Below are positions 18,184 through 27,870 of a stretch of DNA of 64,000 nucleotides, in pieces. Within the stretch, counting starts at the first letter, position 1, and the number at the start of each line of letters is the position of its first letter. This stretch comes from Saccharolobus shibatae B12. Lineage in GTDB: Archaea; Thermoproteota; Thermoprotei_A; Sulfolobales; Sulfolobaceae. The stretch is taken from the NCBI RefSeq assembly GCF_019175345.1, contig NZ_CP077717.1:2761644-2825643 (forward strand), given 5' to 3'. The notes below the pieces were generated by a model, which made no database searches, had not been told where the DNA came from, and saw nothing but the letters and a program-made list of their open reading frames with translations. Both the position numbers and the translations under genes were made by a program.

Positions 18184-18819
18184 GTTTTTTAGTATATATA
18201 AATGAGTTGGAGGGTATAATCCCATTAGATTTATATTCTTTATGTCAAAGAACTCTTTAGCAATACTCTTATCTGGCATATACTCATCTAGAAATCTTTT
18301 AGCTACCTCCTGGAAGTGATTTATATTAACCATTTTGTAACTTAAAAATAAGAAGAATACTACTAAATCCCAGGCTCTATAATACACATTATTAGATTTA
18401 AATGATTGCTCAGTGTCTATGACAGCTAACTTACTTCTATTTACTATAACAAAGTTACTTATTTTAGTGTCACCTAGCACATATCCGACCTCGTGAATTT
18501 CTCTTAAGCCTTTCGCCACGATCTCTATATTTTCTTCATTTATTTCATTCCCTTCTATAAACTCTCTAGTAATACAAAGTTCTTTTGCATCAATATCGAT
18601 TAGTTTAGGTACAATAACTATATCCTTCCATGTGTTATCCAAGAAAAAATCCAGTTCTCTAACGAATCTTTCCTTAGGATCAGCAACATATGGATAATTC
18701 CAAAAGAAAGTGGAGATAAAATACCACTTTATTCCAAAGATTGTCATATAGCATTTTTGCACATATATCTTTTCATCCTTCTTTATAATTCTTGACTGAC
18801 TGTATGAATTTTTAAACAT
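18163..18819 (-). CDS. Bud32/RIO-like atypical small-molecule or protein kinase
   Basis: 218 residues. The kinase core is recognisable by GYVLGDTKISNFVIV (catalytic Asp117, metal-binding Asn122) and LAVIDTEQS, where Asp135 replaces the DFG Asp, as in Bud32/RIO kinases. A Lys (about 22) and Glu55 could form the ion pair. It overlaps the 52-aa gene by 8 nt and lies downstream of the cysteine-synthase-like gene on the same strand. The substrate is unknown; the neighbours raise the possibility of a metabolic substrate such as serine (inference), but a protein target is equally open. Confidence 0.7.
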   Translation of the reverse strand: MFKNSYSQSRIIKKDEKIYVQKCYMTIFGIKWYFISTFFWNYPYVADPKERFVRELDFFLDNTWKDIVIVPKLIDIDAKELCITREFIEGNEINEENIEIVAKGLREIHEVGYVLGDTKISNFVIVNRSKLAVIDTEQSFKSNNVYYRAWDLVVFFLFLSYKMVNINHFQEVAKRFLDEYMPDKSIAKEFFDIKNINLMGLYPPTHLYILKNLMSNFY

Positions 18820-18970
18820 CGCTTGCTATATCTATTCTTAACCTTATTAACTCTCCGTCATCATATATCTCATTAGGTTTTTTAGATAAAAATTTTGATA
18901 TATCTAGACTTCTAGGAGAAAAATCCAAAATATCTCCTTTCTTGTTCATTATAACTATTACTTCTGGCAC
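18812..18970 (-). CDS. Short conserved-looking protein of 52 residues
   Basis: A GTG-initiated frame of 52 codons fills the gap between the cysteine-synthase-like gene (stop 17 nt upstream) and the kinase gene (8-nt overlap). The product starts MPEVIVIMNKKGDILDF and ends RLRIDIASDV, with alternating hydrophobic strands, a charged turn and balanced amino-acid use, which looks like a genuine small folded protein. Tight packing supports it as a real operon member. No family is recognised. It has no C-terminal Gly-Gly, so it is not an obvious ubiquitin-like sulfur carrier. Confidence 0.6.
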   Translation of the reverse strand: MPEVIVIMNKKGDILDFSPRSLDISKFLSKKPNEIYDDGELIRLRIDIASDV

Positions 18971-18986
18971 AGTTATTTGCTTATAC

Positions 18987-19880
18987 CTAAATCTCTTTTA
19001 AAGTTTGCTCTAAAATATCAATATACTTGAAAGCGTCATCTGGAAATATAAGCACTGTAGTTGAGGAAACATCGTTTATCCTCTTATAGGCTGCCACAGT
19101 AGCACCTGCACTTATACCTATTAAAATCCCAGAAGTCCTTGCTACGCTAATTGTTCCATCAATTGCCTCTTCCAAACTTACATCAACTACGCGATCTATC
19201 TTTACATCCCTCAGTAAAGAATTAGATCCATTTTGTCTCTTTATCCCCGGAATTCTGGAATTTTCTGAGGGTTGAACTCCTACTATCTCTACATCATCCC
19301 CGTATTTCTCTTTAAAATACTTAGCGACCCCTGCTATATGACCTCCAGTTCCCATTGTGGCTATAATACGTGAAGGCCTCTTTCCAAGAGAACTTAACTG
19401 TTCATCAATTTCTCTAGCAGTAGTCTCATAGTGAGCTATTACATTTATTGGATTATTGAACTGATCCAAATTGACCGCATTACTCATTTCTGCAAACCTC
19501 TTTACTAAAGGTATTACATCATTGGTAGAATTGCCAGCTTCTATGACACTACCTCCTAATAACTTCACTAAAACCTTATAGACCTTTGGGGCAACTACTG
19601 GGAGAAACATTGTGAATTGCATTCCATAAATTGACGATAATGATGCTAGCGCTATTCCAGTATTACCAGAGGTGGCTTCAACTATATGATTTGCATTCTT
19701 TATTAACGCTTGTCTGAATAAGAACCACGCTGTCCTATCTTTTACACTTCTGCTAAAAGGGTTATAAAATTCTAGTTTAGCCCACGTATCATTTCCTATT
19801 CTAAGTTTTAGTAGCGGAGTAGGCCACATGCCTTCTAGTAACTCTTGTTCATTTGAGAATACGTGAAGAGGGTTTGACAC
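18987..19880 (-). CDS. Cysteine synthase family PLP enzyme (CysM / O-phosphoserine sulfhydrylase-like)
   Basis: 297 residues, fold-type II PLP enzyme. PLP Lys47 sits in [10 protein letters not shown], the substrate loop is TSGNTG (70-75), and the phosphate loop is GTGGHIAG (177-184). It makes cysteine from an activated serine and a sulfide or protein-bound sulfur donor. Upstream DsrE- and TusA-like sulfur proteins on the same strand fit CysM-type enzymes that accept sulfur from proteins; the downstream kinase would fit an O-phosphoserine substrate (inference). GTG start at 19880. Cystathionine beta-synthase activity cannot be excluded, but no CBS domain is present. Confidence 0.88.
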   Translation of the reverse strand: MSNPLHVFSNEQELLEGMWPTPLLKLRIGNDTWAKLEFYNPFSRSVKDRTAWFLFRQALIKNANHIVEATSGNTGIALASLSSIYGMQFTMFLPVVAPKVYKVLVKLLGGSVIEAGNSTNDVIPLVKRFAEMSNAVNLDQFNNPINVIAHYETTAREIDEQLSSLGKRPSRIIATMGTGGHIAGVAKYFKEKYGDDVEIVGVQPSENSRIPGIKRQNGSNSLLRDVKIDRVVDVSLEEAIDGTISVARTSGILIGISAGATVAAYKRINDVSSTTVLIFPDDAFKYIDILEQTLKEI

Positions 19881-19921
19881 AATATAGATCTACCGAGATT
19901 TTAGTAGTGAGAAACTGGTAT

Positions 19922-20152
19922 TTATTTATTTTTAATCAACTTTAGCCTTACTTCTAACTTTCCATCTTTTTTAGATATGCCAAGAAATAGATTACCAGTT
20001 TCCTTACACCATTTCTCTAACTCTTGCCCTACCGCTTGCCATGTAGTAATTATTAATAATTCCTCCTCCTCGCCTTTTTTTAGGGAAACCCACTCTTTTA
20101 CTACATTAGTTAAAATAACTGGGCATATATCATTTGATTCGATAATTTTCAT
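19922..20152 (-). CDS. TusA-like sulfur-carrier family protein
   Basis: 76 residues. The TusA/SirA hallmark Cys-Pro is at 10-11 ([11 protein letters not shown]) followed by an amphipathic helix, the arrangement in which the Cys carries a persulfide. The sequence is otherwise divergent and has an extra Cys in the middle (EKWCKE). The ATG overlaps the DsrE-like gene stop by 4 nt. Pairing of DsrE and TusA in Sulfolobales is known from sulfur-trafficking loci; here the pair precedes a cysteine-synthase-like gene, suggesting delivery of sulfane sulfur for biosynthesis rather than respiration. Confidence 0.75.
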   Translation of the reverse strand: MKIIESNDICPVILTNVVKEWVSLKKGEEEELLIITTWQAVGQELEKWCKETGNLFLGISKKDGKLEVRLKLIKNK

Positions 20153-20553
20153 AGTGTGATCACCACATCTGATTCCTTTGCTTCCAATAGAAATGATATA
20201 CTTCCTGATAATTTAACATTATCTAATAGATCTTCACTTTTAGCGTTCACAAGCCTTAAGCCAGCCTCATCAACAAAGAATTCAACACCTTGATTTATCG
20301 CATCATCAATTAATTTTTCAGGATCTGGAATATTTAGCCTCCTCATTTGGAGTCTAACAAAAAATCTAGCAATGAAAGGTAAACCTAATTTCCCTTTTCC
20401 CTTCCCTGCTTTTGTGAAAAGAACTACGGCTTGTGATGTTACGAAAAACTTAACATCCCAGCCTAACGCTCTTGCGCCTAAAGCTACTACCAGACCATGA
20501 TAGAGTTTATCTAAATTATTATCTGCAAGCAAGATAGTAATCTTACTCATCAT
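20149..20553 (-). CDS. DsrE-family sulfur-transfer protein
   Basis: About 134 residues with the DsrE/DsrF/peroxiredoxin-like fold. It opens [20 protein letters not shown], the usual first strand and helix, then [18 protein letters not shown]; the C-terminal half discusses a substrate pocket near [11 protein letters not shown]. It has no Cys at the usual persulfide site, so it may be structural or bind ligand without carrying sulfur. The ATG pair at 20553/20550 lies about 26 nt from a TTATAAAAG box, indicating a leaderless start. It heads the DsrE-TusA-CysM-like run. Confidence 0.72.
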   Translation of the reverse strand: MMSKITILLADNNLDKLYHGLVVALGARALGWDVKFFVTSQAVVLFTKAGKGKGKLGLPFIARFFVRLQMRRLNIPDPEKLIDDAINQGVEFFVDEAGLRLVNAKSEDLLDNVKLSGSISFLLEAKESDVVITL

Positions 20554-20593
20554 TAATTTAAACTTCTGCAAGGATTATAAAAGTGTAAACAAG
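20554..20593. promoter_or_regulatory. Compact divergent promoter, DsrE-like / DUF711
   Basis: In 40 nt, a TTATAAAAG element (20575-20583, read as a TATA box on the minus strand) serves the DsrE-like gene at about 26 nt, and ATTTAAAC (about 20557-20563) serves the plus-strand DUF711 gene. The two core promoters interlock, so TBP binding at one may exclude the other. Confidence 0.4.
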
Positions 20594-21589
20594 ATGATGA
20601 TAAGAGCGATAACAATTTTTGTCACTAACTACTCAAAAATTAATGAATACACGGAGAAATTAAGTAAATTAAATGATGACAATATATGGAGTAAAAGGAT
20701 CTCACTACCACCTACACCTAGTGATTTAAGCTTAAGCAAGCTAATAGAACTATTACCTACATCGCATAATGAAATTATATTTAGTCTAGTCAATCTCCAG
20801 GAAAAAGATAAAAGATTAGGAGAAATTAAAGACATTTTGAAATCTGATAATAGAATCTACGCTCATGTATTAGTAAAATCAACAGATAAACTAAAAGATC
20901 TAGCAAAACTTAACATTAGTCTAGAGCCTGAGGAAGCGTCGAGGTTTGCCTTATTATTTAACCAAGATTTTCTACTAACCCCCTATTTTCCAACCTCTTC
21001 TGCGAATACTATTTATGACTCTTTTGGACTATCTTTACTATATGTAAATGAATTTAAACAAGGAAAGATAAATGAGGCCTTATCAAAAGCAGACACTATA
21101 GGGAGACAATTAGAGAAGAAATTAGGTATAAAATACTTAGGAATTGATGCATCATTATCACCGTGGATGGAAAGTAGTGTGGGAGAAATCATAGAAAATA
21201 GGAGTAGGAAAATATTTGACATCTCCAATTTATCAATAATAGCCGAAATTAATAGGGAGATATTTGAGGGGGTTTGGAGAAATAGAGTAAATCCCATAGG
21301 TTTTTCAGAATTAATGTTACCAGTTGCAGAGGATAATCTTCTTAAGGAGAGAGCTAAGGAGGGAAGCATAACTTTAAAGGATTTGTTATTAATGAGTTAT
21401 GTTTGTGTCGCAGGCATTGACATGGTTGGTATATATTCAGATTTAGTTACATATGAAAATATATTGAAATCAATTTACTATATTCAATATACAAAACGAA
21501 AACCCTACGGTGTAAGGATGATACCAACTAATGGAAGCCCAGTATTAACTAAGATGTTTGGAGAAATACCCGAGGTAAAAGTAGTATAG
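20594..21589 (+). CDS. DUF711 (UPF0210) family protein
   Basis: 331 residues. The segments GIDASLSPWMESSVGEIIE and YVCVAGIDMVGIY match the DUF711 family, whose members adopt a pyruvate-formate-lyase-like alpha/beta barrel but lack a known reaction. Length is somewhat shorter than the bacterial form (about 450). Two ATG codons (20594, 20597) are adjacent. It is monocistronic and diverges from the DsrE-like gene. No function is proposed. Confidence 0.75.
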   Translation: MMIRAITIFVTNYSKINEYTEKLSKLNDDNIWSKRISLPPTPSDLSLSKLIELLPTSHNEIIFSLVNLQEKDKRLGEIKDILKSDNRIYAHVLVKSTDKLKDLAKLNISLEPEEASRFALLFNQDFLLTPYFPTSSANTIYDSFGLSLLYVNEFKQGKINEALSKADTIGRQLEKKLGIKYLGIDASLSPWMESSVGEIIENRSRKIFDISNLSIIAEINREIFEGVWRNRVNPIGFSELMLPVAEDNLLKERAKEGSITLKDLLLMSYVCVAGIDMVGIYSDLVTYENILKSIYYIQYTKRKPYGVRMIPTNGSPVLTKMFGEIPEVKVV

Positions 21590-21606
21590 TATAGTATAAA
21601 ACTACT

Positions 21607-21642
21607 TTTATAAACTTTGAACTATATGATACAAGTGGAGGT
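21607..21642 (+). promoter_or_regulatory. TATA box and Shine-Dalgarno of the AbrB-PhoU gene
   Basis: TTTATAAA at 21607-21614 predicts a start near 21636. A strong GGAGGT at 21637-21642 lies 8 nt before the ATG at 21651. This is one of the few genes here with a leader and a clear ribosome binding site. Confidence 0.55.
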
Positions 21643-21650
21643 AGTATTTA

Positions 21651-22706
21651 ATGGAAGTTAGGAGAGTTCAAAAGTTCGGCAAATCTACACTTATGGTTTC
21701 TTTACCTGCAGAGTGGGTTAAGGAAGTATCTCTGAGTCCAGGGGAAAGTGTATATCTAGAAGTTGATGAGGATGGTAGTCTAAAAGTATATCCGCCTAAT
21801 CTAAAGGCGGAAAGTAAGGCAAAAGAGATGAAAATAAGTATACAAAATGATAGTGTGCAAGGTGAGTTAGTAAGCAGAGTAATATACTCATTGTACATTC
21901 TAGGCTATGATAGGATAGATATAGAAAGTAAAAGTGGGATATTTACTGAGGATATATTAAGGAAAGTTAAAGATACAATAAGGAACTTGATTGGATTAGA
22001 GATTGTATCGCAAACAACAGATACAATACAAATACAATCTTTTCTTGACCCTACAAAATATACCATGAACAATCTAATTAATAGATTATCAAATTCAATA
22101 AAACAAATGCTTCACTACCTAGATCTTGGAATTAAGGAATCGAGTAGAACTTTCTTACAAGAAGTAATAGAATTAGAAAGAGAAGTAGATAGATTATATT
22201 ATCTAGCTTTAAGACAATTACTATTAGCTCAAATGAATAGAAGTTTAGCCTATATGATAGGAGTTAAAAGAATACAAATAGTGGGAAACAGAATTTTAAT
22301 AAAGGCAATAGAGGAGGCTGCAGATGAGATAAGTGAGATAGCATTAGATCTATTGTCATTGCATCCATCAGATCTTGAGGAAATGAAAAGACTATGGAAT
22401 AAAATAAATATGTATATAGAGCAAACTTCTTCTGTAATAGACCATGCAGTAAAAGTTCTGGCGAAAGAGGATACCATACTAATAAATGAAGTAATGGAAG
22501 AATTAAGAACACTAAGAAGAGTATTAATAACCGAAGCTATAATATCAGAGGAAATGCTAAAAGAGGTCAAATCTCCTAGCTTGATCGCGGTATTACGAGC
22601 ACTTAACTTAAGGTTATATAATGCAATAAGAAGAATGGAGCCTATAACTGAAATAGCGTTTAACAGAAGCATAGAAAATCAAAAAGAAATTCTAATAACA
22701 GGCTAG
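21651..22706 (+). CDS. AbrB-PhoU domain regulator (phosphate uptake regulator family)
   Basis: 351 residues. Residues about 1-50 form a SpoVT/AbrB swapped-hairpin DNA-binding domain ([19 protein letters not shown]). Residues about 110-345 form two PhoU-like three-helix repeats with acidic metal-binding patches ([19 protein letters not shown]). This fusion is an archaeal form of PhoU thought to regulate phosphate transport. No pst transporter or phoR lies nearby, so its targets are elsewhere. The 3' end overlaps the convergent pncB gene by 4 nt. Confidence 0.85.
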   Translation: MEVRRVQKFGKSTLMVSLPAEWVKEVSLSPGESVYLEVDEDGSLKVYPPNLKAESKAKEMKISIQNDSVQGELVSRVIYSLYILGYDRIDIESKSGIFTEDILRKVKDTIRNLIGLEIVSQTTDTIQIQSFLDPTKYTMNNLINRLSNSIKQMLHYLDLGIKESSRTFLQEVIELEREVDRLYYLALRQLLLAQMNRSLAYMIGVKRIQIVGNRILIKAIEEAADEISEIALDLLSLHPSDLEEMKRLWNKINMYIEQTSSVIDHAVKVLAKEDTILINEVMEELRTLRRVLITEAIISEEMLKEVKSPSLIAVLRALNLRLYNAIRRMEPITEIAFNRSIENQKEILITG

Positions 22707-23866
22707 CTGCTTTGCAATTCGGTCAGCTGTTTAATCACGTAATCCCTTATTTCTTTTGGAGAAGGTAAAGGTTTTACAATCTTCCCATTCTCAATATATT
22801 TTTGAAGTAAGGGCTTACAGTCTGAAGTAGGAGGATTCTGATCCATAAGGGTAATAATATCATTTAACTTCCCACATCTATATACTTGCTTAGCTCCAGG
22901 CCATTTGCCTCTCTTTGTAAAAGGCACCCATTTACCATCAACAAATTTTTCTACTATATCAGCGCTGAAATCAACGCTTGGAGGAAACGCTATACTCGTT
23001 CCAACTCCAAATCCATCAACGATATCTCGAAGATTAATTATATCCTCCTCATCTATCCCTCCACTCGCAAATATCTTAACGTGGTCATAACCGTGTATCT
23101 TTAACGTCCATCTAACCTCTTGAATAATTTTTCTAAAATTACCTCTTCTACTTGATGGTGTATCCAACCTTACACCATACAATTTCTTACCGAGTAAAGT
23201 TGCCGCCTTTAAAGCCTCAGTTCTCTCATCCTCGAATGTATCAACTAAGGTTATTCTAGGAATCTCAGGAGCCATAGCCTCATCAAAAGCCTTCCAAGCT
23301 TTCACGTTGTCACCTACAACAAGCATTAACGCATGAGGCATAGTACCTGAAGGGTCAACTCCTAGATATTCCTTACTCATGGCACCGGAAACCCCGTCCA
23401 TACCACCTATGTAAGCTGCCCTATCTGCCATAGGAGCTAATGCAGGGTGGAGAGATCTCAAACCAAAGAAAAATAACGTTTTGTCCATTGCGAGGTATTT
23501 AAGCCTAGCAGCTTTAGTAGATATACTAGAATAATGTCTTAGTATTCCTAGAAATGCGGTCTCATAAATTCCAAAATCCAAATAATTGCCCTCTATTATC
23601 ATTACCGGCTCTATTTCTTTAAATAAGGTACCTTCTGGCATCGCGTAAACGTTAACTGGTACACCTTCCAATAAATGAAGGACCTCCTCTAAACCAGTGA
23701 AAAGAGCCCATTCATAGCCTTTAGGTAAACCATAAGAATGCACTTCCATCCTCACTTTAGCGTCTTTAATTCCGAGATACTCTAGTGTCTTTAAGGTTCT
23801 TTCAAAATAAATATCTGTAACTTTACCCTCCTTAATCTGCTTAAAATCGGCTATATAAAATTCCAT
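22703..23866 (-). CDS. pncB: Nicotinate phosphoribosyltransferase
   Basis: 387 residues. Family features include [21 protein letters not shown] (here 20 residues shown in part), [21 protein letters not shown], the phosphate-binding [13 protein letters not shown] and a C-terminal zinc-type region with Cys residues. It makes nicotinate mononucleotide from nicotinate and PRPP for NAD salvage. ATG at 23866; a 70-nt gap separates it from the divergent ribosomal superoperon. Length and motifs resemble the thermoacidophile archaeal form. Confidence 0.93.
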   Translation of the reverse strand: MEFYIADFKQIKEGKVTDIYFERTLKTLEYLGIKDAKVRMEVHSYGLPKGYEWALFTGLEEVLHLLEGVPVNVYAMPEGTLFKEIEPVMIIEGNYLDFGIYETAFLGILRHYSSISTKAARLKYLAMDKTLFFFGLRSLHPALAPMADRAAYIGGMDGVSGAMSKEYLGVDPSGTMPHALMLVVGDNVKAWKAFDEAMAPEIPRITLVDTFEDERTEALKAATLLGKKLYGVRLDTPSSRRGNFRKIIQEVRWTLKIHGYDHVKIFASGGIDEEDIINLRDIVDGFGVGTSIAFPPSVDFSADIVEKFVDGKWVPFTKRGKWPGAKQVYRCGKLNDIITLMDQNPPTSDCKPLLQKYIENGKIVKPLPSPKEIRDYVIKQLTELQSS

Positions 23867-23936
23867 TCAAGATCATATGTTATTAAAAAGGATAAATTTT
23901 AAACCTTATATACTACGAATGTAATGGAGTCTTATA

Positions 23937-24401
23937 ATGATAACAGCTGAAATGGTACCTCCGGACCTTTTGATAAAACGACTAGCGATATATCTTAAGG
24001 AGAATGTGAAGACTGTGAACCCACCAGATTGGGCACTATTAGCTAAAACAGCTAGCTTTAAGGAAAGAGTCCCAGATAACTCAGAGGATTGGTGGTATAT
24101 AAGAACTGCATCGTTATTGAGAAAACTTTACGTGAACTCGATTATTGGAATAGAAAAAACAAGAACAATCTACGGTGGAAGCAAAAGAAGGGGGACTAGG
24201 CCAGAAAAATTCGTAAAAGCTCCTGGTCATGTAAATAGATTAATATTTCAACAATTAGAAAAAGCAGGACTAGTTCAAAAAATAAAGAATAAGGGAAGAA
24301 CTTTAAGTCCTAAGGGAAGGTCATTATTAGATAAATTAGCATTAGAAATCTTTAAAGAGCTGGCCGAGAATAATACTTCTTTGAAAGTATACTTAGAATA
24401 A
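23937..24401 (+). CDS. rps19e: 30S ribosomal protein S19e
   Basis: 154 residues. S19e signatures: [32 protein letters not shown] and the basic [13 protein letters not shown] loop, ending with the QQLEKAGLV winged helix. It binds the head of the small subunit. It opens the plus-strand superoperon. TTTTAAACC (23897-23905) is the probable TATA box, giving a leader of roughly 10 nt with GGAG at 23926-23929. Confidence 0.97.
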   Translation: MITAEMVPPDLLIKRLAIYLKENVKTVNPPDWALLAKTASFKERVPDNSEDWWYIRTASLLRKLYVNSIIGIEKTRTIYGGSKRRGTRPEKFVKAPGHVNRLIFQQLEKAGLVQKIKNKGRTLSPKGRSLLDKLALEIFKELAENNTSLKVYLE

Positions 24402-24414
24402 GGGGTGAAAAAAG

Positions 24415-24771
24415 ATGTCAGCTCCAAACTCATATGATGATGAAGAATTAGAAGAATTACTAAGAAGAAAAGCAGCACAAGAGCAAAAAAGGCTAGAAGA
24501 AGAGAGAAAAAGAAAAGCGGAACTAGAATCCCAAAAAGAGTCAATATTAAGAGTCATATTAACACCTGAGGCACGACAGAGACTAACAAATATAAAATTA
24601 GTTAAGCCTGAATTTGCTGAATCATTAGAGAATCAGTTAATTGCACTGGCACAATCTGGGAGAATAAAGGTACCAATAACAGATGAGGAATTAAAGCAAA
24701 TACTAGAACAGATTTCAGAACAGAACAGACGCGATTTCAAAATACAAATAAGAGAGAGAGGATGGAAATGA
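24415..24771 (+). CDS. PDCD5/TFAR19-family DNA-binding protein
   Basis: 118 residues. An acidic then basic N-terminal helix ([17 protein letters not shown]) is followed by the three-helix PDCD5 core ([20 protein letters not shown]) and a C-terminal [14 protein letters not shown]. Archaeal homologues bind DNA and may contact chaperones; the exact role is unresolved. It is spaced 13 nt from S19e with GGGGTGA just upstream of the ATG, and overlaps the L39e start in an ATGA junction. This S19e-PDCD5-L39e-L31e-aIF6 order is conserved in archaea. Confidence 0.93.
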   Translation: MSAPNSYDDEELEELLRRKAAQEQKRLEEERKRKAELESQKESILRVILTPEARQRLTNIKLVKPEFAESLENQLIALAQSGRIKVPITDEELKQILEQISEQNRRDFKIQIRERGWK

Positions 24772-24923
24772 GTAGAAATAAACCAGTAGCTAAGAAATTT
24801 AGATTAGCCAAAGCATTAAAAGCAAACTCTCCAATACCAATATGGATAGTGTTAAAGACCCGTGGAAGAGTTAGGTATAATCCCTTAAGAAGGAATTGGA
24901 GGAGAAATGATCTAAAGGTGTAA
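24768..24923 (+). CDS. rpl39e: 50S ribosomal protein L39e
   Basis: A 51-residue basic protein starting [18 protein letters not shown] and ending [11 protein letters not shown], with the conserved [10 protein letters not shown] centre of L39e, which lines the exit tunnel. The ATG at 24768 overlaps the PDCD5 stop by 4 nt, and the next ATG (L31e) lies 3 nt after its stop. It is small enough to be missed by length filters, but sequence and position leave little doubt. Confidence 0.95.
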   Translation: MSRNKPVAKKFRLAKALKANSPIPIWIVLKTRGRVRYNPLRRNWRRNDLKV

Positions 24924-25861
<938 letters not shown>

Positions 25862-25862
25862 G

Positions 25863-26123
25863 ATGAGTGAAATAAAGTTTTACCTTGTCAAAGGATCTGC
25901 CCTATTCGGAGAGTCCCACTATCCAGAGAAGAGAAAATTTGTAAAAATAGTTAGAGCATTGAATGAAAAACAAGCAATTGAGTATATTTATTCGTATTTT
26001 GGTAGTAAAAATAAGATAAAACGATATAACATAAAGATAGAGCAAATAAGTGAAATAAAAGAAGAAGAAATCCCAGATAGAAGGATAAGAGAATTAGCAA
26101 AGATTGATAAAATTATAATGTGA
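25863..26123 (+). CDS. rplX: 50S ribosomal protein LX (L18ae/L20a family)
   Basis: About 86 residues: [22 protein letters not shown] and the following alpha/beta half-repeat match archaeal LX (kept to the N-terminal 20 residues here in part). The ATG at 25863 is chosen over the in-frame GTG at 25854 because GGTGA, complementary to the 16S 3' end, lies about 5 nt upstream of 25863 and the ATG falls just after the aIF6 stop. Confidence 0.9.
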
Positions 26124-26129
26124 TGAGAC

Positions 26130-26573
26130 ATGAGTCAAGGACAAGGAGGTATAACGTTAGACGATTTAATAGCGCAAGCAGATTACTTAAAAAGGTACAT
26201 AGATTCATTACAGAGAACTCAATTAGAATTACTAGAGTCAATAAATTCGATAGATTCTGCAAAACAAGCCATAGAGACGATAAAGAGTGGAAATAAAGAA
26301 ATGTTAGTCTTCATAGATAGGAAAGGATATCTTTTAGCCAAAGTAGGGGGTATAGCAGGGGAAAAGGTAACTGTCCATTTAGGTTTATCTTACTACGCGG
26401 AAGTAGATCTAGATTCAGCTATAAAAATTCTTGATAAAAGAAAAGATGAGATAAGTAAAGCAGCACAAAATCTAAATAATGAACTTCAAAAAGCTGCTAG
26501 TACATACAATCAGATAGTTGACATACTAAATCAAATACAGCAAGCTGCAGCTAGGAGACAACAAGGTGAATAA
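26130..26573 (+). CDS. pfdA: Prefoldin alpha subunit
   Basis: 147 residues. Two long coiled-coil helices (about 10-55 and 100-145, the latter Gln/Ala rich) flank a beta-hairpin region ([32 protein letters not shown]), the typical prefoldin alpha layout. It forms the alpha2beta4 jellyfish chaperone that delivers unfolded proteins to the thermosome. The beta subunit is not in this window. GGTGA near its 3' end (26565-26569) could serve the ftsY start. Confidence 0.95.
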   Translation: MSQGQGGITLDDLIAQADYLKRYIDSLQRTQLELLESINSIDSAKQAIETIKSGNKEMLVFIDRKGYLLAKVGGIAGEKVTVHLGLSYYAEVDLDSAIKILDKRKDEISKAAQNLNNELQKAASTYNQIVDILNQIQQAAARRQQGE

Positions 26574-26713
26574 ATTGTTTTGATAAAATAAGGAAAGCTT
26601 TTTCTAATTTTGTAGATAAATTAAAGGGAGAGCAAGAAGAAACAGAAAAGATCGAACAAAATATACCTACGCAAAGTATTGGTAGTAATCAACAGCAAAC
26701 TAGTAATAACGTA
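26565..26713 (+). other. 5' extension of the ftsY frame lacking a usable start codon
   Basis: The frame of ftsY stays open upstream to 26576 and encodes an FDKIRKAFSNFVDKLKG amphipathic helix followed by an acidic Gln-rich linker, as expected for the FtsY membrane-targeting A domain. No ATG, GTG or TTG occurs in frame between the upstream stop (26567) and 26714. A TTG at 26575 with GGTGA 5 nt upstream is out of frame by one base because of a run of four T (26578-26581); with three T it would read M-F-D-K-I-R-K. This is either a one-base sequence error, a strain mutation or slippage. Confidence 0.7.
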
Positions 26714-27646
26714 ATGAATCAGTCAACAACCAGTGAAGTAAAGGAAGAAAGTAAAGAAGAGGAGAAGAAGAGTGGCGGAAGTATTTTTGATGTTTTCAGA
26801 TACAAAGAAATCAAAGAGAAAGATATTGAGGATTTCATAGAGGAATTAAGATATCAGCTACTTGAAAGTGATGTTTCTTTTGAAGTTACCGAGAAAATTC
26901 TTGAAGATCTGAAAGAAAACATAATCGGTAAAAAGGTAAGGCGAAGTGAAGATCTTGAAAGGATAGTAAAAGATTCTTTAAAAAAATCCATCACCGAAAT
27001 AATAACAAAAAATAAACCAATGAATGTATTAGAAGAAATAAAGAAATCAACGAAACCTTATATAATAATATTTTTCGGAATAAATGGAGTAGGTAAAACT
27101 ACAACTATTGCTAAGTTTGCATATATGCTTAAAAAAAATGGTTTATCGTGTATTATCTCAGCTTCAGATACGTTTAGAGCTGCAGCACAAGAACAATTGG
27201 AGATCCATGCAAGAAACTTGGATATACCTTTAATCAAAGGCAAATATGGAGGAGACCCTGCCTCAGTTGCTTATGACGCAATAAGGGCAGCTAAAAGCAG
27301 AGGAATAGATGTTGTATTAATAGACACTGCCGGAAGAATGCACACAGATACTGATTTAGTAAATGAACTAAAGAGAGTTGTTAATATCACCAGACCAAAT
27401 CTGAAAATATTAGTTTTAGACTCTCTAGGTGGAAACGACGCATTGGAACAAGCTAAATATTTTGAAAATAATGTTGGATTCGATCTAGTAATATTGACTA
27501 AAGTTGATGCAGATGTAAAAGGTGGTGTAATATTATCGTTAGCGTATGAATTGAATAAGCCTGTTGGATATTTAGGAGTGGGTCAAACTTATGATGATCT
27601 AATTCCGTTTAATGCCGAGTGGTTCATTCAAAGATTGTTCAGTTAA
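26714..27646 (+). CDS. ftsY: Signal recognition particle receptor FtsY (NG domain)
   Basis: From ATG 26714 the product has 310 residues: a charged linker (1-20), an N-domain four-helix bundle (about 25-105) and the SRP GTPase G domain with G1 GINGVGKTT (122-130), the DTAGR G3 motif and TKVD G4. It docks ribosome-bound SRP at the membrane and acts with SecE/SecY; secE follows 31 nt downstream. The open frame continues 46 codons upstream without a start codon, so the true N-terminus is in doubt. The NG domain itself is complete and should be functional. Confidence 0.93.
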   Translation: MNQSTTSEVKEESKEEEKKSGGSIFDVFRYKEIKEKDIEDFIEELRYQLLESDVSFEVTEKILEDLKENIIGKKVRRSEDLERIVKDSLKKSITEIITKNKPMNVLEEIKKSTKPYIIIFFGINGVGKTTTIAKFAYMLKKNGLSCIISASDTFRAAAQEQLEIHARNLDIPLIKGKYGGDPASVAYDAIRAAKSRGIDVVLIDTAGRMHTDTDLVNELKRVVNITRPNLKILVLDSLGGNDALEQAKYFENNVGFDLVILTKVDADVKGGVILSLAYELNKPVGYLGVGQTYDDLIPFNAEWFIQRLFS

Positions 27647-27647
27647 C

Positions 27648-27654
27648 TTAAATA
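27648..27654 (+). promoter_or_regulatory. TATA box of secE
   Basis: TTAAATA, centred about 27 nt before the secE GTG at 27678, predicts a leaderless transcript starting at secE and therefore an internal promoter in the superoperon. Confidence 0.5.
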
Positions 27655-27677
27655 CCTTGACCCAATTATAAATTACT

Positions 27678-27866
27678 GTGAGTTCAAATAAGCTAATTAG
27701 CTGGTTCAGAAGGCTTAGGGAGGACTGGAATAGAATAATTACAGTAGCTAGGAAACCGGATAGGAACTTTTTCTCACTTAACCTTAAAGTTACTTTATTA
27801 GTATTAGTCGTAGTAGGTGTATTAGCTTACATAATTCAACTTGCATTGACATTAATAGGGGTGTAA
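27678..27866 (+). CDS. secE: Preprotein translocase subunit SecE (Sec61 gamma)
   Basis: 62 residues with an amphipathic surface helix (LISWFRRLREDWNRII) and one membrane helix (about 36-58), the minimal archaeal SecE/Sss1 form. It clamps SecY in the translocon. GTG start at 27678 under its own TATA box. The spt5 GTG follows 4 nt later, the conserved secE-nusG/spt5 pairing. Confidence 0.95.
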   Translation: MSSNKLISWFRRLREDWNRIITVARKPDRNFFSLNLKVTLLVLVVVGVLAYIIQLALTLIGV

Positions 27867-27870
27867 TTTT

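Noticed and set aside
22250-22672. Minus-strand frames opposite the AbrB-PhoU gene
   Set aside because: Shadows of the helical PhoU repeats; composition (Ser/Ile/Leu) and lack of start context argue against coding.
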